From JAWPMT01 sp965242775 (GTDB lineage Bacteria; Bacteroidota; Bacteroidia; Cytophagales; Cyclobacteriaceae), in NCBI GenBank assembly GCA_965242775.1, contig CBDETI010000034.1:248001-312000 (forward strand): 64,000 bases of DNA. The letters run 5' to 3'. The notes under the pieces were generated by a model. That model searched no databases and had not been told where the DNA came from. It saw only the letters and a list, made by a program, of their open reading frames with translations. Below are positions 9,064-18,391 of the stretch, piece by piece (position 1 is the stretch's first letter; each line of letters opens with the position of its first letter). The position numbers were made by a program, and so were the translations under genes.

Positions 9064-9681
9064 ATGAAGACCTCCTCACTTACTTTACTCCTACTGCTAG
9101 GGCTCATCATGCCAGTGGTAGGGCAGGCTGATCAAGATCACACTCCCGCTTGGACTGAGGAAGACCGAAGCTACCTTTTGCTTAACCTAACACGATCTAA
9201 AGAAGAGCTGATCGCGGAAGTTGAAAGTCTGACGGAAGAGCAATGGAACTTCCAAGAGAGCCCCGATCGCTGGAGTATCAATCAGATTGTGGAACACCTG
9301 GCCATTTACGAGCTGATTTTTATGAATGAAATCTCGGTTGCCTTGCAGATGGGTCAGTTCCCTCAAATCAAAAAATATCCCGCCGACAGTCTTTTCCTTG
9401 GTGGCGACCCTAAGAAGAACAAGACTACCGATTTCACCAAGCCATTCTCACATACCGTCCCATTAGGCAACAACGATGGAATAGATAATTTGACATGGCT
9501 CACCACCATGCGGAATGACTCTATTGAATTTGTCAAAACAGCTCGTGAGAATCTTCGAATTTATTACATCAACTTCGGTCCAAACATCCATCAGAAATGC
9601 ATGCAAATTTTCAGTCACACAGACCGACACTTGCGGCAAATCAAGGCGGTCAAATCACATCAGGCGTATCCCGAATCTTAA
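9064..9681 (+). CDS. Exported DinB-superfamily protein
   Basis: The ATG at 9064 gives a signal peptide (SLTLLLLLGLIMPVVGQ) followed by a DinB_2-like four-helix domain: ELIAEVESLTEEQWNFQ, then DRWSINQIVEHLAIYE and HTDRHLRQIKAVK near the end. The histidines in VEHL and in HTDRH occupy the positions that bind a metal in DinB/YfiT hydrolases and thiol transferases. Secreted versions are common in Bacteroidota, but their role is unknown. The upstream ATG-less extension to 8944 would destroy the signal peptide and is rejected. Confidence 0.75.
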   Translation: MKTSSLTLLLLLGLIMPVVGQADQDHTPAWTEEDRSYLLLNLTRSKEELIAEVESLTEEQWNFQESPDRWSINQIVEHLAIYELIFMNEISVALQMGQFPQIKKYPADSLFLGGDPKKNKTTDFTKPFSHTVPLGNNDGIDNLTWLTTMRNDSIEFVKTARENLRIYYINFGPNIHQKCMQIFSHTDRHLRQIKAVKSHQAYPES

Positions 9682-9733
9682 GTCGCTGACGAAATTTATT
9701 CTTAATCTGAAGGAAGGGATGGACTACCCAAAT

Positions 9734-10303
9734 TCAGAATTTTGTGCTGATATATTCCTCAACCGTTTCTTTCAATTGTGCTTGCTCCTTGTCTAGTGTT
9801 TGCAACGCCATTATGAAATTATTGACTTTGGTTCTAGAGTTGGTATAATAAACCTCCCTGTCCTCTTCTTCGACTTCCAGGTAATCAAAATAGGCCTTCT
9901 CAAAACCCAGGATGTTTTGTTGCAACTTGTAGCAAAAGCTAATATCCCTCGCTAGTTCAAATCGAATATCACTCAAAACACCCATGGAAATGGCCAGGTC
10001 CATACCCGAATCTTGAAACAGTAGCTTGGAAATGGTGAGAACCATATTCACATCGACTTGATCCTTGGTTTTGAGTAAAAGCAAAACAGAATCATATTGA
10101 TCGACGACCAGTTCACACGCGCGGAGTGCTTCTTTGACATAGAAATTATTATTGCCAATCTCAGAAGACACGGTTTCAAGAACTAACCTCTCTTTTTCCA
10201 GGCTTTTGGTGTTCTCAGACCACTTGTTCATCCAAAAAGCAATGGAGACACCAAAAATTACGATACTCAGTTCCCGCAAATAGGCTATCAGTTTCTTATT
10301 CAC
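9734..10303 (-). CDS. Single-pass membrane protein, DUF6090-like
   Basis: About 189 residues when started from the GTG at 10303. This gives a short cytoplasmic leader and then a membrane helix (LRELSIVIFGVSIAFWMNKW). A longer frame to 10363 adds 20 residues that do not look like protein sequence. The remainder is helical and Glu/Lys-rich (KERLVLETVSSEIGNN, VDQYDSVLLLL). The plan matches the protein at 4960-5616, and I take the two as distant paralogues. Function is unknown. It lies between the DinB-like gene (convergent) and a cytochrome peroxidase remnant. Confidence 0.6.
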   Translation of the reverse strand: MNKKLIAYLRELSIVIFGVSIAFWMNKWSENTKSLEKERLVLETVSSEIGNNNFYVKEALRACELVVDQYDSVLLLLKTKDQVDVNMVLTISKLLFQDSGMDLAISMGVLSDIRFELARDISFCYKLQQNILGFEKAYFDYLEVEEEDREVYYTNSRTKVNNFIMALQTLDKEQAQLKETVEEYISTKF

Positions 10304-10587
10304 ATCGCAATTTATCAGTCCATTGACCAAAACACAATCCCAGCCAGTTCCCTCCACCTCCACAACTTGCCGATCTTGATAGCCGGTGCTCCTGGAAAGA
10401 GTACCATGCTCTGTGGAGATACATTGTACCTTTCTTTAAGCAAAGAGCATTTCTAGTTACAAAACAGCTATGCCAACAGAATCCCCTTGCCGCTTCATGA
10501 GATCAAAAGAGTAAAAAAGCGATTAGACAAATAGGACCATGATTCTGTTTATGGGTTCTGGAGCTACCAAAACGTGCCTACAGATGA

Positions 10588-10869
10588 CCACCATCACTGG
10601 CAAACATCGCCTTGACCGCTCCATACATGCATGACGGACGATTTGCTACGTTAATGGTGTAGTTGACCACTACAACGACAACATCAAAGCTCACCCAAAT
10701 CTGAACTTCAGGCCAACTACAGAAGACATAGACGGAACCGTGGGTGGCACACCTTTGAGGCTAGAGCTGGACCAGGAACAAAAAGAAGCCCTGGTAGCAT
10801 TTTTGAAGACCTTCACGGACGACAAAATATCTACAGATGAAAAATACAGCGACCCATTTGCCAGGTATT
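10588..10869 (+). pseudogene. Remnant of a di-haem cytochrome-c peroxidase (MauG/CCP family), C-terminal part
   Basis: Reading from 10588 gives PPSLANIALTAPYMHDGRFATL, split here as PPSLANIALTAPYM and HDGRFATL. This is nearly the consensus for the second-haem region of CCP/MauG proteins (the family has 'P.LRN..LTAPYMHDGR'). The frame then hits a stop and continues one base out of register from about 10646 as VVDHYNDNIKAHPNL, then GTPLRLELDQEQKEALVAF and FLKTFTDDKISTD. These are the conserved C-terminal elements. A stop (TGA at 10585) lies just upstream, and no haem-binding CxxCH or N-terminal domain is found in the preceding 200 bases. It is therefore a truncated, frameshifted relic that cannot make a peroxidase. 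Confidence 0.75.
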
Positions 10870-11010
10870 GTATGGCGCCTCAAAATAGTCTAGTTGCCTG
10901 TCAATCCCATAGCAGTTTTTGGAGTGAAACAGATAACTTTAGCGGACGGATTTGCTGCGCTTGCGCGTACATGAGACGTTAGGTTGTCACATATCAGAAT
11001 TGAAGACGCG

Positions 11011-11526
11011 ATGAAACTAACTACGGATCGATTAAACCTCTCTCCTTTAAGTGAAAAGGATCGCACAATTTTCCACCACACCAATGTCGATCCTTTCGTT
11101 AGAAAATTCCTCTGGGATGATGAGATAATTCCGGAATCCCTATCCAGCCAAATCATCGACGAAGTGATCTCAAAATTCAAAACAGAAAATTGGGGCCTTT
11201 GGAAAATGACGGAGAAACAAACTGGAGAATACGTGGGATACGTTGGGTTTTGGTTCTTTTTTGATGAGAAGCTACCGCAGCTCCTGTTTGCCTTGTTACC
11301 CGAATACACCGGTAAAGGATATGCCACGGAAGCTTCAAAATGCGTCACAGGTTATGCGTTTACTTCTCTGGGTTTTGATTATGTCATCGCATCAATGGAC
11401 AAGTCAAATCAAAATTCAAGTGCTGTCTGCAAACGAATGGCAATGGAGTTTGCCGGTGAAAGGGAGATCGATGGAAAACCAATTCTATTCTACAAAATGC
11501 TCAATCAAATCAGCACCTTGACCTAG
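11011..11526 (+). CDS. GNAT family N-acetyltransferase (RimJ/RimL-like)
   Basis: The ATG at 11011 gives 171 residues opening with LTTDRLNLSPLSEKD, the usual start of RimJ/RimL-type acetyltransferases. The acetyl-CoA loop appears as EYTGKGYATEASK, close to the family's 'Q/RxxGxGY/A' signature, followed by a helix and NQNSSAVCKRMAM, which matches 'N..S..v.eK.Gf'. It probably acetylates a protein N-terminus or a small amine using acetyl-CoA. A longer TTG-started frame to 10984 adds nine residues without support. Confidence 0.8.
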   Translation: MKLTTDRLNLSPLSEKDRTIFHHTNVDPFVRKFLWDDEIIPESLSSQIIDEVISKFKTENWGLWKMTEKQTGEYVGYVGFWFFFDEKLPQLLFALLPEYTGKGYATEASKCVTGYAFTSLGFDYVIASMDKSNQNSSAVCKRMAMEFAGEREIDGKPILFYKMLNQISTLT

Positions 11527-11615
11527 TTTAGAATAGGGACTAAACGTTGCTTTCCAATAAACGCCAAGGGGTGTATGAGAAAATAGTTTATACCCTATTC
11601 ACGTCAGCTTTTGAA

Positions 11616-11675
11616 AGTGAAAATCCACCGGAAACTAAAAATATTTACCGTCGGTGATTTTTGCATTCACTTTTT
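11616..11675 (+). terminator. Possible terminator
   Basis: CACCG near 11625 and CGGTG near 11652 can pair, and the flanking GTGAAAAT and ATTTTTGCATTCAC extend the stem imperfectly. The hairpin is followed by TTTTTAGG. It sits between the acetyltransferase and the chemoreceptor gene. The stem is imperfect, so the call is tentative. Confidence 0.35.
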
Positions 11676-11712
11676 AGGACTATAACTGTTTAAGAGCATA
11701 TACAACCACGCT

Positions 11713-14214
11713 ATGCTCAAACGATTATCGATCCGCCTCAAAATGCTGGTCCCGATTTTGGGAGTCGCCCTTATCACGTACGTTGCCGCGATTATCTACG
11801 TAGGTCAGGTAATGAGCCAAAAATCAGTAGCGGACGCACAGAAACTCACTGCTCTTGGGGCCCGGGAAAAAGCCCGACTGATACAAGCGGATTTTGAAGG
11901 ATACCTTTCTCTGTCGAGGGCCATGTCACAACTCATGGAGGATTACGCTGAGGTTCCAGGTATTCAACGGCACGCGTATGAAAGGCAGCTCTTACAGAAA
12001 GTGCAAGCAAGCGACCCTGACCTCCGGCTGGTCTGGATAAGCTGGGAGATGAGCATCCTGGACCCAAACTGGAGCAAGAATTTTGGACGAGAAAGACACG
12101 CCTATGTGATGGATTCGCTGGGCGTAGTAGCAGAATTTCTGGATACCACTGATGTGGCCACCTACGACCCGGAAAATTTTTATTACGTGATAAGGGAAAG
12201 TGAAACTGAAGGCGCAGCCGAGCCTTATCTGTACAATCCTGCGAGCTGGCCTGATGACCTGGGCACCAGCATCGTAAGTCCCATCCAAAAGGAAGGCCAC
12301 TACCTGGGCCAAGTGGGTTTTGACTTTTCTATCGATCGCTACCAGGCCACCACCTCCTTCAATACCTTCGACAGAGGATATGCCATCGTCATTTCCGACG
12401 GGGGACGGATCGTAGCACACCCCAATTACTCATTAATTAATGCGTATGTGGATCAAATCACGTTGTTTGATGATGAAGATATCAGTCAGATAAAAGCCAG
12501 CATATCCACTGGAACCACACTAACGCTGGAGAAATTTGACGCTCATCTTGGCGAAACGGCTTATGCCAACTTTGTGAAGATACCGATCGGAAACTCGAAC
12601 TCTTCGTGGACGGTAGGCACCGTCGTGCCAATATCCGAAATCACCAAAGATTCCAAAGAGATAGTCAGGAATGCTTCCATTTTAGGTACCGTCGGCTTGG
12701 TGGTACTGGCCATTGTGATCGGACTCATTACGCAGAACATCGTCAGGTCTTTGCGCAGGTCCGAAGATTTGCTAAATAATTTGGCTAAGGGCGAAATAGA
12801 CAGCAGCACGAGATTGGTAGTCCACGGCACCGATGAACTGGGGAGGGCGGCCAAGTCTGCTAACATGCTACAGGAAGCCTTGGGTCGCAAAGCGGCGTTT
12901 GCCGAAGAGATTGGGAATGGCAACATGGAAAGCTCGTTTGAAGCATCCGGTAGGAACGACCAACTTGGAAAAGCACTGATCCAAATGAGGGAGAACCTGC
13001 TCACAGTCCTGAATGAGCTGAATTCTGTGGTATCCGTAGCGGCGGAAGATGGCAAATTATCAGCCCGCATCGAGACGATGGATAAGCTGGGTATCTGGAA
13101 GGACCTTACTCATTCGATCAATGACCTCCTTACCTCCTTTCACCATCCCTACCAGTCCATTGAATCCATGGCGCGTCTTATGGCTGAAGGCGACCTGACT
13201 GAAAGGCTGGATGAAAATATGCGTGGGGATATTGGGGAAATGACCCGCAACCTGAATCAAGGCCTGCAGAACCTGACTTTGCTTTTGTCTGATGCGATTG
13301 CCGAGGTACAGGACATTGGTGCTTCAGCAGAAATGATGCTACGCGATGGATTGGAAATGGATGTAAGTACGTCCGAAATAGCCCAATCTATCCAGGAAAT
13401 GAGTAACGGCGCAAGAAGCCAGGTGGATCAAATAGACAAGTCCTCACGGATCATCGAGGAGATCATGCAGTCGTCTTCCGACATGGAAAGGCAGGTACAG
13501 AATATCAATGACGCAGCGAAAAGTAGTACCGAGAAAAGCAGGCAAGGACTAAACCTCGTTAATAATGTCAACGAGAGTATGGGTGACATCTCCGACTTTT
13601 CTACGAAGACCAATGATTCTTTCCGAGTATTTGCTGACCGTAGCAATGAGATATCCCGGGTCCTGGATGTCATTACGGATATCGCTTCACAAACCAACCT
13701 CCTGGCACTGAATGCGGCCATTGAAGCTGCCCAGGCTGGCGACGCGGGTCGTGGGTTTGCTGTCGTTGCGGAAGAAATCCGCAAACTGGCAGAAGATTCC
13801 CGTCAATCTGTGAAGTCCATCGCATCCCTGGTGGAGGCGGTTCAAGCGGATTCGAAGGAAGCCACACAGGTCTTAAAGAAGATGAACGAGCGGATACAAG
13901 CCGGTGCAAAAGCTTCGCAGGCGGCCTCTGAAGCATTCAAAGGAATTGCCCAGGCAACCGAAAGTACCTTGGAGCTAACCGAAGGCATTAACATCACCAA
14001 CGCCTCGCAAAAAGAGGCTATCAAATCAGTCGTAAACATCACCGAATCGGTGGTGGTGATCGCCGAACAAACCGCTGCAGGAACGGAGGAAGTGGCCACT
14101 TCAGCGACGCAGTTGGCAAATGGCATGGCAGGTTTCAAGAAGCGATCGCAAGACCTGGAGCAAATAACGCAAAGGCTGATAAAGGCATTTGAAAAATTCA
14201 AATTGCGCGTTTGA
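11713..14214 (+). CDS. Methyl-accepting chemotaxis-type receptor with extracellular dCache-like sensor
   Basis: This 833-residue protein has a first membrane helix (MLVPILGVALITYVAAIIYV), then a periplasmic sensor of about 280 residues with dCache features (YLYNPASWPDDLGTSIVSPI, then GFDFSIDRYQ and RGYAIVISDGGRIVAHPNY). A second helix near residue 325 (TVGLVVLAIVIGLITQNI) is followed by HAMP-like linkers and a long coiled-coil signalling domain. The hairpin tip QTNLLALNAAIEAAQAGDAG and RGFAVVAEEIRKLAEDS is essentially canonical, so binding to a CheA/CheW-type partner is expected. No CheA, CheW, CheR or CheB is in the window. It converges on a LytS/LytTR two-component pair. Confidence 0.9.
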   Translation: MLKRLSIRLKMLVPILGVALITYVAAIIYVGQVMSQKSVADAQKLTALGAREKARLIQADFEGYLSLSRAMSQLMEDYAEVPGIQRHAYERQLLQKVQASDPDLRLVWISWEMSILDPNWSKNFGRERHAYVMDSLGVVAEFLDTTDVATYDPENFYYVIRESETEGAAEPYLYNPASWPDDLGTSIVSPIQKEGHYLGQVGFDFSIDRYQATTSFNTFDRGYAIVISDGGRIVAHPNYSLINAYVDQITLFDDEDISQIKASISTGTTLTLEKFDAHLGETAYANFVKIPIGNSNSSWTVGTVVPISEITKDSKEIVRNASILGTVGLVVLAIVIGLITQNIVRSLRRSEDLLNNLAKGEIDSSTRLVVHGTDELGRAAKSANMLQEALGRKAAFAEEIGNGNMESSFEASGRNDQLGKALIQMRENLLTVLNELNSVVSVAAEDGKLSARIETMDKLGIWKDLTHSINDLLTSFHHPYQSIESMARLMAEGDLTERLDENMRGDIGEMTRNLNQGLQNLTLLLSDAIAEVQDIGASAEMMLRDGLEMDVSTSEIAQSIQEMSNGARSQVDQIDKSSRIIEEIMQSSSDMERQVQNINDAAKSSTEKSRQGLNLVNNVNESMGDISDFSTKTNDSFRVFADRSNEISRVLDVITDIASQTNLLALNAAIEAAQAGDAGRGFAVVAEEIRKLAEDSRQSVKSIASLVEAVQADSKEATQVLKKMNERIQAGAKASQAASEAFKGIAQATESTLELTEGINITNASQKEAIKSVVNITESVVVIAEQTAAGTEEVATSATQLANGMAGFKKRSQDLEQITQRLIKAFEKFKLRV

Positions 14215-14374
14215 AAATTTCAATTCAAAAAACAACTACGGTTCGGAGCTGTCGGTTCAACGTACAGCATGCTCATCGGCAGCGTTCGGCGAGATCAGCG
14301 AGTGAATTAGTTACAGTGCAAATATTGATCAACCGGCCCATGTTGCTGCTGAAGGTCCAGCAACGAAAGTGCAT

Positions 14375-15073
14375 TTAAAGCCATTTCGCCTTGAGGTCTT
14401 TGTATTTGGTCCGTCCGATAGGCAGGCTGTCCCCATTTTTCAACCGTGCCATGTATTTGCTCCCGGATGATACAACGATTTCTTTTACTTCGGACATCTT
14501 CACCATGTACGATTTATGAATGCGTTCAAAAGAATCAGACAGCAACTGCTCAAGCTTTTCAAGCGATTTGTCGTGTAGTTCCTTTTTCCCATTCACCATA
14601 AAAAGTTCGGAGTACGCACCTGCTCCTTTGACATAGATCACATCATCGACAGGCACCAGCTGTATGCTATGTCTCTTTTTTACAGCCAAATATTTGACCG
14701 GATTTGCCACAACCTTTTCTTTGGCAAAGGCCCGATTTAAAGCCTGCTCCAACCGATCCCGATTAAAGGGCTTAGGCACAAAATCTAAAACGCCGTATTC
14801 AAAGGCCGCAATCGCCTGATCTTTGTAGGCCGAAATAATGATCGTATGAAATGATCCAGAAACAGCCGAAGTAAGCAGGTCAAAACCATCGTCTCCATTC
14901 AGGTTCAAATCCAGGAGAACCAGGTCCAACGATGCATTTTCTATGAATGCCAAGGCTTCTTCCAAGGCATCGATATGGGTGACTGATCCCAAGGCATTGC
15001 CTAGAATATCACGCGTCATTCGCTCAATTCTTTTGGCAATTCTGGATTCGTCTTCTACGATTAAAATGTTCAT
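14375..15073 (-). CDS. LytTR family response regulator
   Basis: The ATG at 15073 is chosen over a GTG three codons upstream because AGAGGTG lies six bases before it. Residues 1-120 are a receiver domain: acidic D8, phospho-acceptor D55 in LVLLDLNLNG, the Ser in IIISAYKDQ and the Lys in DFVPKPFNR. Residues 135-232 are a LytTR DNA-binding domain (VPVDDVIYVKGAGAYSEL, RIHKSYMVKMSEVKE). It is the expected partner of the LytS-type kinase encoded 65 bases upstream on the same strand. Together they should sense an envelope signal and regulate transcription; targets are unknown. Confidence 0.9.
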   Translation of the reverse strand: MNILIVEDESRIAKRIERMTRDILGNALGSVTHIDALEEALAFIENASLDLVLLDLNLNGDDGFDLLTSAVSGSFHTIIISAYKDQAIAAFEYGVLDFVPKPFNRDRLEQALNRAFAKEKVVANPVKYLAVKKRHSIQLVPVDDVIYVKGAGAYSELFMVNGKKELHDKSLEKLEQLLSDSFERIHKSYMVKMSEVKEIVVSSGSKYMARLKNGDSLPIGRTKYKDLKAKWL

Positions 15074-15138
15074 ATGCAGCACCTCTTTTAGAATCTTACA
15101 CCAAATTGCTCAGGGTTTCTGTAAAATGGCATGAGCCG

Positions 15139-16818
15139 TTATGAATAGATTTTCAACGTGTTCTTCCAGCCATGATCCGCAGGCTCTGAAGTAAACTCCC
15201 ACTTCGACTGGTAACTTTCTGTCAGGCGTGCTTTTACGTACCTTAACCCGGTACCCTCTCTCGCACTTGCTTGTCTTACACCACCTGCATAAGTTAAAAA
15301 TGTATAATACCTGTAATCACTTTTTGATTCAAACACCAACTTGAACCTGATACTGTTATCTGCAAGGGGTACACTATGGGTAATCCCGTTTTCCAATAAG
15401 GTATGAAGAATGGCTGGAGGTATTTTTTCCTCAGGATCAACACCCTCCTCCTGCCAGAAATAGTTTATTTCCTTTCGATACGCCATGATCTCCAAGTGTG
15501 TCCGACAAAGTGCTATTTCTTGCATTATCGGGATCAGCGTTTGGTTTTCAATCTGATTGAAGAGATCAAACTCCTTCGCCAAAGCTTCAATGAACAAAAC
15601 GCCTTTTTTCGGTGCTTCTTCTACCCAATCTATCAATGAAGTCAGTGTATTCATCAGGAAATGAGGCTGAATGTTCTTTTTTAGCAACTCTAAACGCAGC
15701 CGCGTCGATTGAACCAGAGAATCTTCGTAAGCAAGTCGCTGTTCTTTGATTCTCAGAGAGAGTAAGTACATCATACTCAGAAGGATAAGACTAAAACCGG
15801 CAAAGAGGCTGATGCCAAAGGGAGCTACAAAAGGTATAAGTACACAAAGAAGAAGGGTTAGTAACACCAGGAAAGCTCCCCTCTCCCTTCTATAAACGCC
15901 AAAAATCACGATACCAAACGAAAGTACCATCATGCTCAAAGCCATGTTTTTCGCCGTGAAGTTGAAGGCATCATGTTTCGTAAAGAAAAGAGTTAGCAAA
16001 ACCCCAGCGTACAAGCTTAAAATGAGCTTTCTTCTTGGATGGGGGAACTGCATCGAGAAGTAGAGCGGAATTAAAAAAGAAATTCCAAATGTCAGAATCC
16101 CAATAATTTCTAGTCGTATAACGTGCAGACTGTAGTGGATAGGCACGGTGGTACGAATAAATTGGGTCATTGTGAGTGCAAAAAAGAGAAAGCAACTGAT
16201 GCTTAGGACAAGCATCTGATAGTCTTTTTTATCACTCAGGAATAAAAACAGAAAATAGACTGAGGCAATAAGAAATGCTCCCGCAAATATGTGCATGTAG
16301 GAAGTCTCAATAAGCTGATCGGTCAATAGGTCGTCATAATAATCAATCTCAAGGGCCCAGATTCCTACATGATCCGGAAAATGATACAGGCTTGACCGTA
16401 TAGCCAACACATGCCCGCCCTCCTCTGTCAAGGGGGCTGGAATGCTGAAAGTAGCCCACAGCTTTCCCACTGGCCCCAGTGCCTTTTCTTGTCCCGGATT
16501 ACCATTTTTCCCAATCAACACACCATCCCAAAACACCTCATACTCCCCATAGACTTCCAATTGAATGCCGTAAGGATGGAAGGGTTCCGGCGTTTTTAAA
16601 ATGTCAACTTTCGTTCGTGACCAGAAGATACCACCATCGGACACCCACCTTAGTCTTTTCAACCAACCCTGGTCATCTAAGTCTTTTGCCGCCCACTCTC
16701 GTTGATCCCCTACTCTGTAGACTGTCTCTTTTTGTGTAAAAACTGGCTTTTTAGTACAGCCAATCACAAGTATCATGATGCCAGCAATAAGAAGCCAAGG
16801 TCGCGATCTGAAATTCAT
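15139..16818 (-). CDS. LytS-type sensor histidine kinase with 7TM (DISM-like) region and N-terminal lipobox
   Basis: This 559-residue protein starts with a signal sequence ending in LVIGCTKKP, a good lipobox. Residues 30-165 look like a periplasmic jelly-roll domain (EYEVFWDGVLIGKNG, GHVLAIRSS), as found before 7TMR-DISM regions. Seven hydrophobic segments follow (about 175-370). The kinase part has the His_kinase motif QPHFLMNTLTSL with the phospho-accepting His near 385, and an N-box-like IPPAILHTLLENGITHS. The terminal G-box is weakly preserved (GTGLRYVKARL). The next gene is its likely response regulator. A lipidated N-terminus on a polytopic kinase is unusual. Confidence 0.85.
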   Translation of the reverse strand: MNFRSRPWLLIAGIMILVIGCTKKPVFTQKETVYRVGDQREWAAKDLDDQGWLKRLRWVSDGGIFWSRTKVDILKTPEPFHPYGIQLEVYGEYEVFWDGVLIGKNGNPGQEKALGPVGKLWATFSIPAPLTEEGGHVLAIRSSLYHFPDHVGIWALEIDYYDDLLTDQLIETSYMHIFAGAFLIASVYFLFLFLSDKKDYQMLVLSISCFLFFALTMTQFIRTTVPIHYSLHVIRLEIIGILTFGISFLIPLYFSMQFPHPRRKLILSLYAGVLLTLFFTKHDAFNFTAKNMALSMMVLSFGIVIFGVYRRERGAFLVLLTLLLCVLIPFVAPFGISLFAGFSLILLSMMYLLSLRIKEQRLAYEDSLVQSTRLRLELLKKNIQPHFLMNTLTSLIDWVEEAPKKGVLFIEALAKEFDLFNQIENQTLIPIMQEIALCRTHLEIMAYRKEINYFWQEEGVDPEEKIPPAILHTLLENGITHSVPLADNSIRFKLVFESKSDYRYYTFLTYAGGVRQASAREGTGLRYVKARLTESYQSKWEFTSEPADHGWKNTLKIYS

Positions 16819-17048
16819 TTGATGCCACTTTGCGGACGCAAAGTAACCCCATAAAATGTCTTTTAACGCCAGTTGAGAGCAGTTCGCACATACATAGAGC
16901 AGTTCATGAGTTAAAGGGCTTACGGCTACAACCTCTAATCGAATTCCGGGTTAGAACCTTTAAAAACCTGAATAGTGGCATGGCCTCCCAAGTTGGCCTT
17001 TGAGAGCATAAAGGCTAAGCAAGCGGAAACCAAAAGCAAGACTAAAAA

Positions 17049-17906
17049 ATGAGAATATTGATAATATTAACGGTCCTGAGTATCGGGTCAATGAATGTCC
17101 TGCATGGACAACAAGGACCAGATGCACTCGATAAGTCCACCGCCCTTGAGCTTCCAAGAATACAGGTGATACCGATCAAGGACACCAACATGGACAGGCA
17201 GTATGAGCTTTACATCAAATTACCAGAAGAATATGAGGATAGTACCCACAACCGCTATCCCGTGATCTACTATACAGATGCGATGTTCCATGTCGAGATG
17301 CTATCGGGATCGGCGGACTATATCATGGAAAAAGCAATTTTGGTGGGCATCTCCTGGCAAATAGACATTGCGGAAGGTTTAATAAATGAATACGGGTCAC
17401 ATGTAAGCAGGTATCGGGATTATTCCATAAAGCCCTCAAGCAATCCCGAGGTTCAGGCCAAACATCAGCTAGGTCAAGCCAAGAATCATTTGGAGTTCAT
17501 CCGACAGGACGTAATCGACTATGTCGAAAACAACTACAGAACTACCCCCGGGAGCCGCTCCTATTTCGGTTATTCTATGGGCGGTATGTTCGGCGCTTAC
17601 ATACTTCTGACCCAGCCAAAAACCTTTAATAACTACATTTTGGGAAGCCCATCGCTCCGGAGAAACATTGCCTACCTATCAGAGCTAAGACCCAATCACC
17701 GATTAAACGCCAATGTTTTCATTTCCCACGGCTCCTTAGAAGATGAGTTGAGCGTACACGTCGACGAATTTATTAGTTTGCTAAAAAACAAGAACGAGGA
17801 GGGCCTGTCCTTACGGCATCAGGTCATTGAAGGTACCCACCAGACCGCCTTTCCCATGACCGCAGTGCAAGGCGTGACCTGGCTTTCAAACCTGACGCAA
17901 GAATAA
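17049..17906 (+). CDS. Exported alpha/beta-hydrolase, esterase D / IroE-like
   Basis: A signal peptide (ILIILTVLSIGSMNVLHGQ) precedes an alpha/beta-hydrolase domain of the putative esterase family (PF00756). YPVIYYTDAMFH is the first strand with its oxyanion region, YFGYSMGGMFGAYI holds the nucleophile Ser near residue 177, FISHGSLEDEL the acid, and IEGTHQTAF the catalytic His. Relatives cleave siderophore esters, feruloyl esters or S-formylglutathione; a periplasmic member without iron-uptake neighbours is hard to place. It is divergent from the kinase gene, with about 230 bases between them. Confidence 0.8.
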   Translation: MRILIILTVLSIGSMNVLHGQQGPDALDKSTALELPRIQVIPIKDTNMDRQYELYIKLPEEYEDSTHNRYPVIYYTDAMFHVEMLSGSADYIMEKAILVGISWQIDIAEGLINEYGSHVSRYRDYSIKPSSNPEVQAKHQLGQAKNHLEFIRQDVIDYVENNYRTTPGSRSYFGYSMGGMFGAYILLTQPKTFNNYILGSPSLRRNIAYLSELRPNHRLNANVFISHGSLEDELSVHVDEFISLLKNKNEEGLSLRHQVIEGTHQTAFPMTAVQGVTWLSNLTQE

Positions 17907-17938
17907 AACCCGTTATCCGCATGTCAGGTCAATTTGAT

Positions 17939-18322
17939 TTAGACTAAATCACTGTTTTCTGCTCCCCCATGCACTTTCCGATTAAATAGATAGGAAATCA
18001 ACAATATAATAAGCGCTACAGCAGGAGCAGGAGCACCACCGTCTCCGACCATCGCATGGGCAGCGATAGCCGCTATAAAATCGATGGCATAACCCAGATA
18101 TGCCAGTTCCTTAAGTAGCCTGGATTTGTTGGTCCAAATAGCCACAAGACCCAAAAATTTGGCTATTGCCAGCGGATAGATAATGGCAGTCGGAACCCCC
18201 AAACTCTCAAACATATCCCTGGCAATCTCATACTGGAGGAAATACATGCCTACCTGAAACAGCATAAACGCGGAGAATAATCCCGTAACGACGTTGTAGC
18301 TAATAATGTCTCTCTTTTTCAT
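17939..18322 (-). CDS. DoxX-like small membrane protein
   Basis: This 127-residue protein has four membrane helices (FSAFMLFQVGMYFLQ, AIIYPLAIAKFLGLVAIW, AYLGYAIDFIAAIAAHAM, ALIILLISYLF). The plan and PLAIAKFLGLVAIW match the DoxX-like family, whose members are quinone- or redox-linked membrane proteins of unclear role. It is encoded just after a MarR regulator on the same strand. A 26-base element in its upstream region recurs in the MarR promoter, so it is likely a direct MarR target, as is common for DoxX genes. Confidence 0.8.
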   Translation of the reverse strand: MKKRDIISYNVVTGLFSAFMLFQVGMYFLQYEIARDMFESLGVPTAIIYPLAIAKFLGLVAIWTNKSRLLKELAYLGYAIDFIAAIAAHAMVGDGGAPAPAVALIILLISYLFNRKVHGGAENSDLV

Positions 18323-18350
18323 AGTGTTATTTTGTATTGATTTTATTTTT

Positions 18351-18376
18351 CATGTAATTATTTACCATGTAATATT
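18351..18376. promoter_or_regulatory. Probable MarR operator upstream of doxX-like gene
   Basis: The + strand has CATGTAATTATTTACCATG followed by TAATATT, 28 bases before the doxX-like start. CATG occurs twice, 15 bases apart, and is itself palindromic. The element matches 22 of 26 positions of the element at 18880-18905 read on the other strand. Confidence 0.55.
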
Positions 18377-18391
18377 TTATAGTAAATTTTT

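Noticed and set aside
8811..9110. 99-codon minus-strand frame before the DinB-like gene
   Set aside because: Overlaps the real signal-peptide start of the DinB-like gene, with no recognisable protein features.
12561..14201. Minus-strand frames of 120-170 codons opposite the chemoreceptor
   Set aside because: Ser/Leu-rich antisense of the coiled-coil repeats; no start signal or family resemblance.
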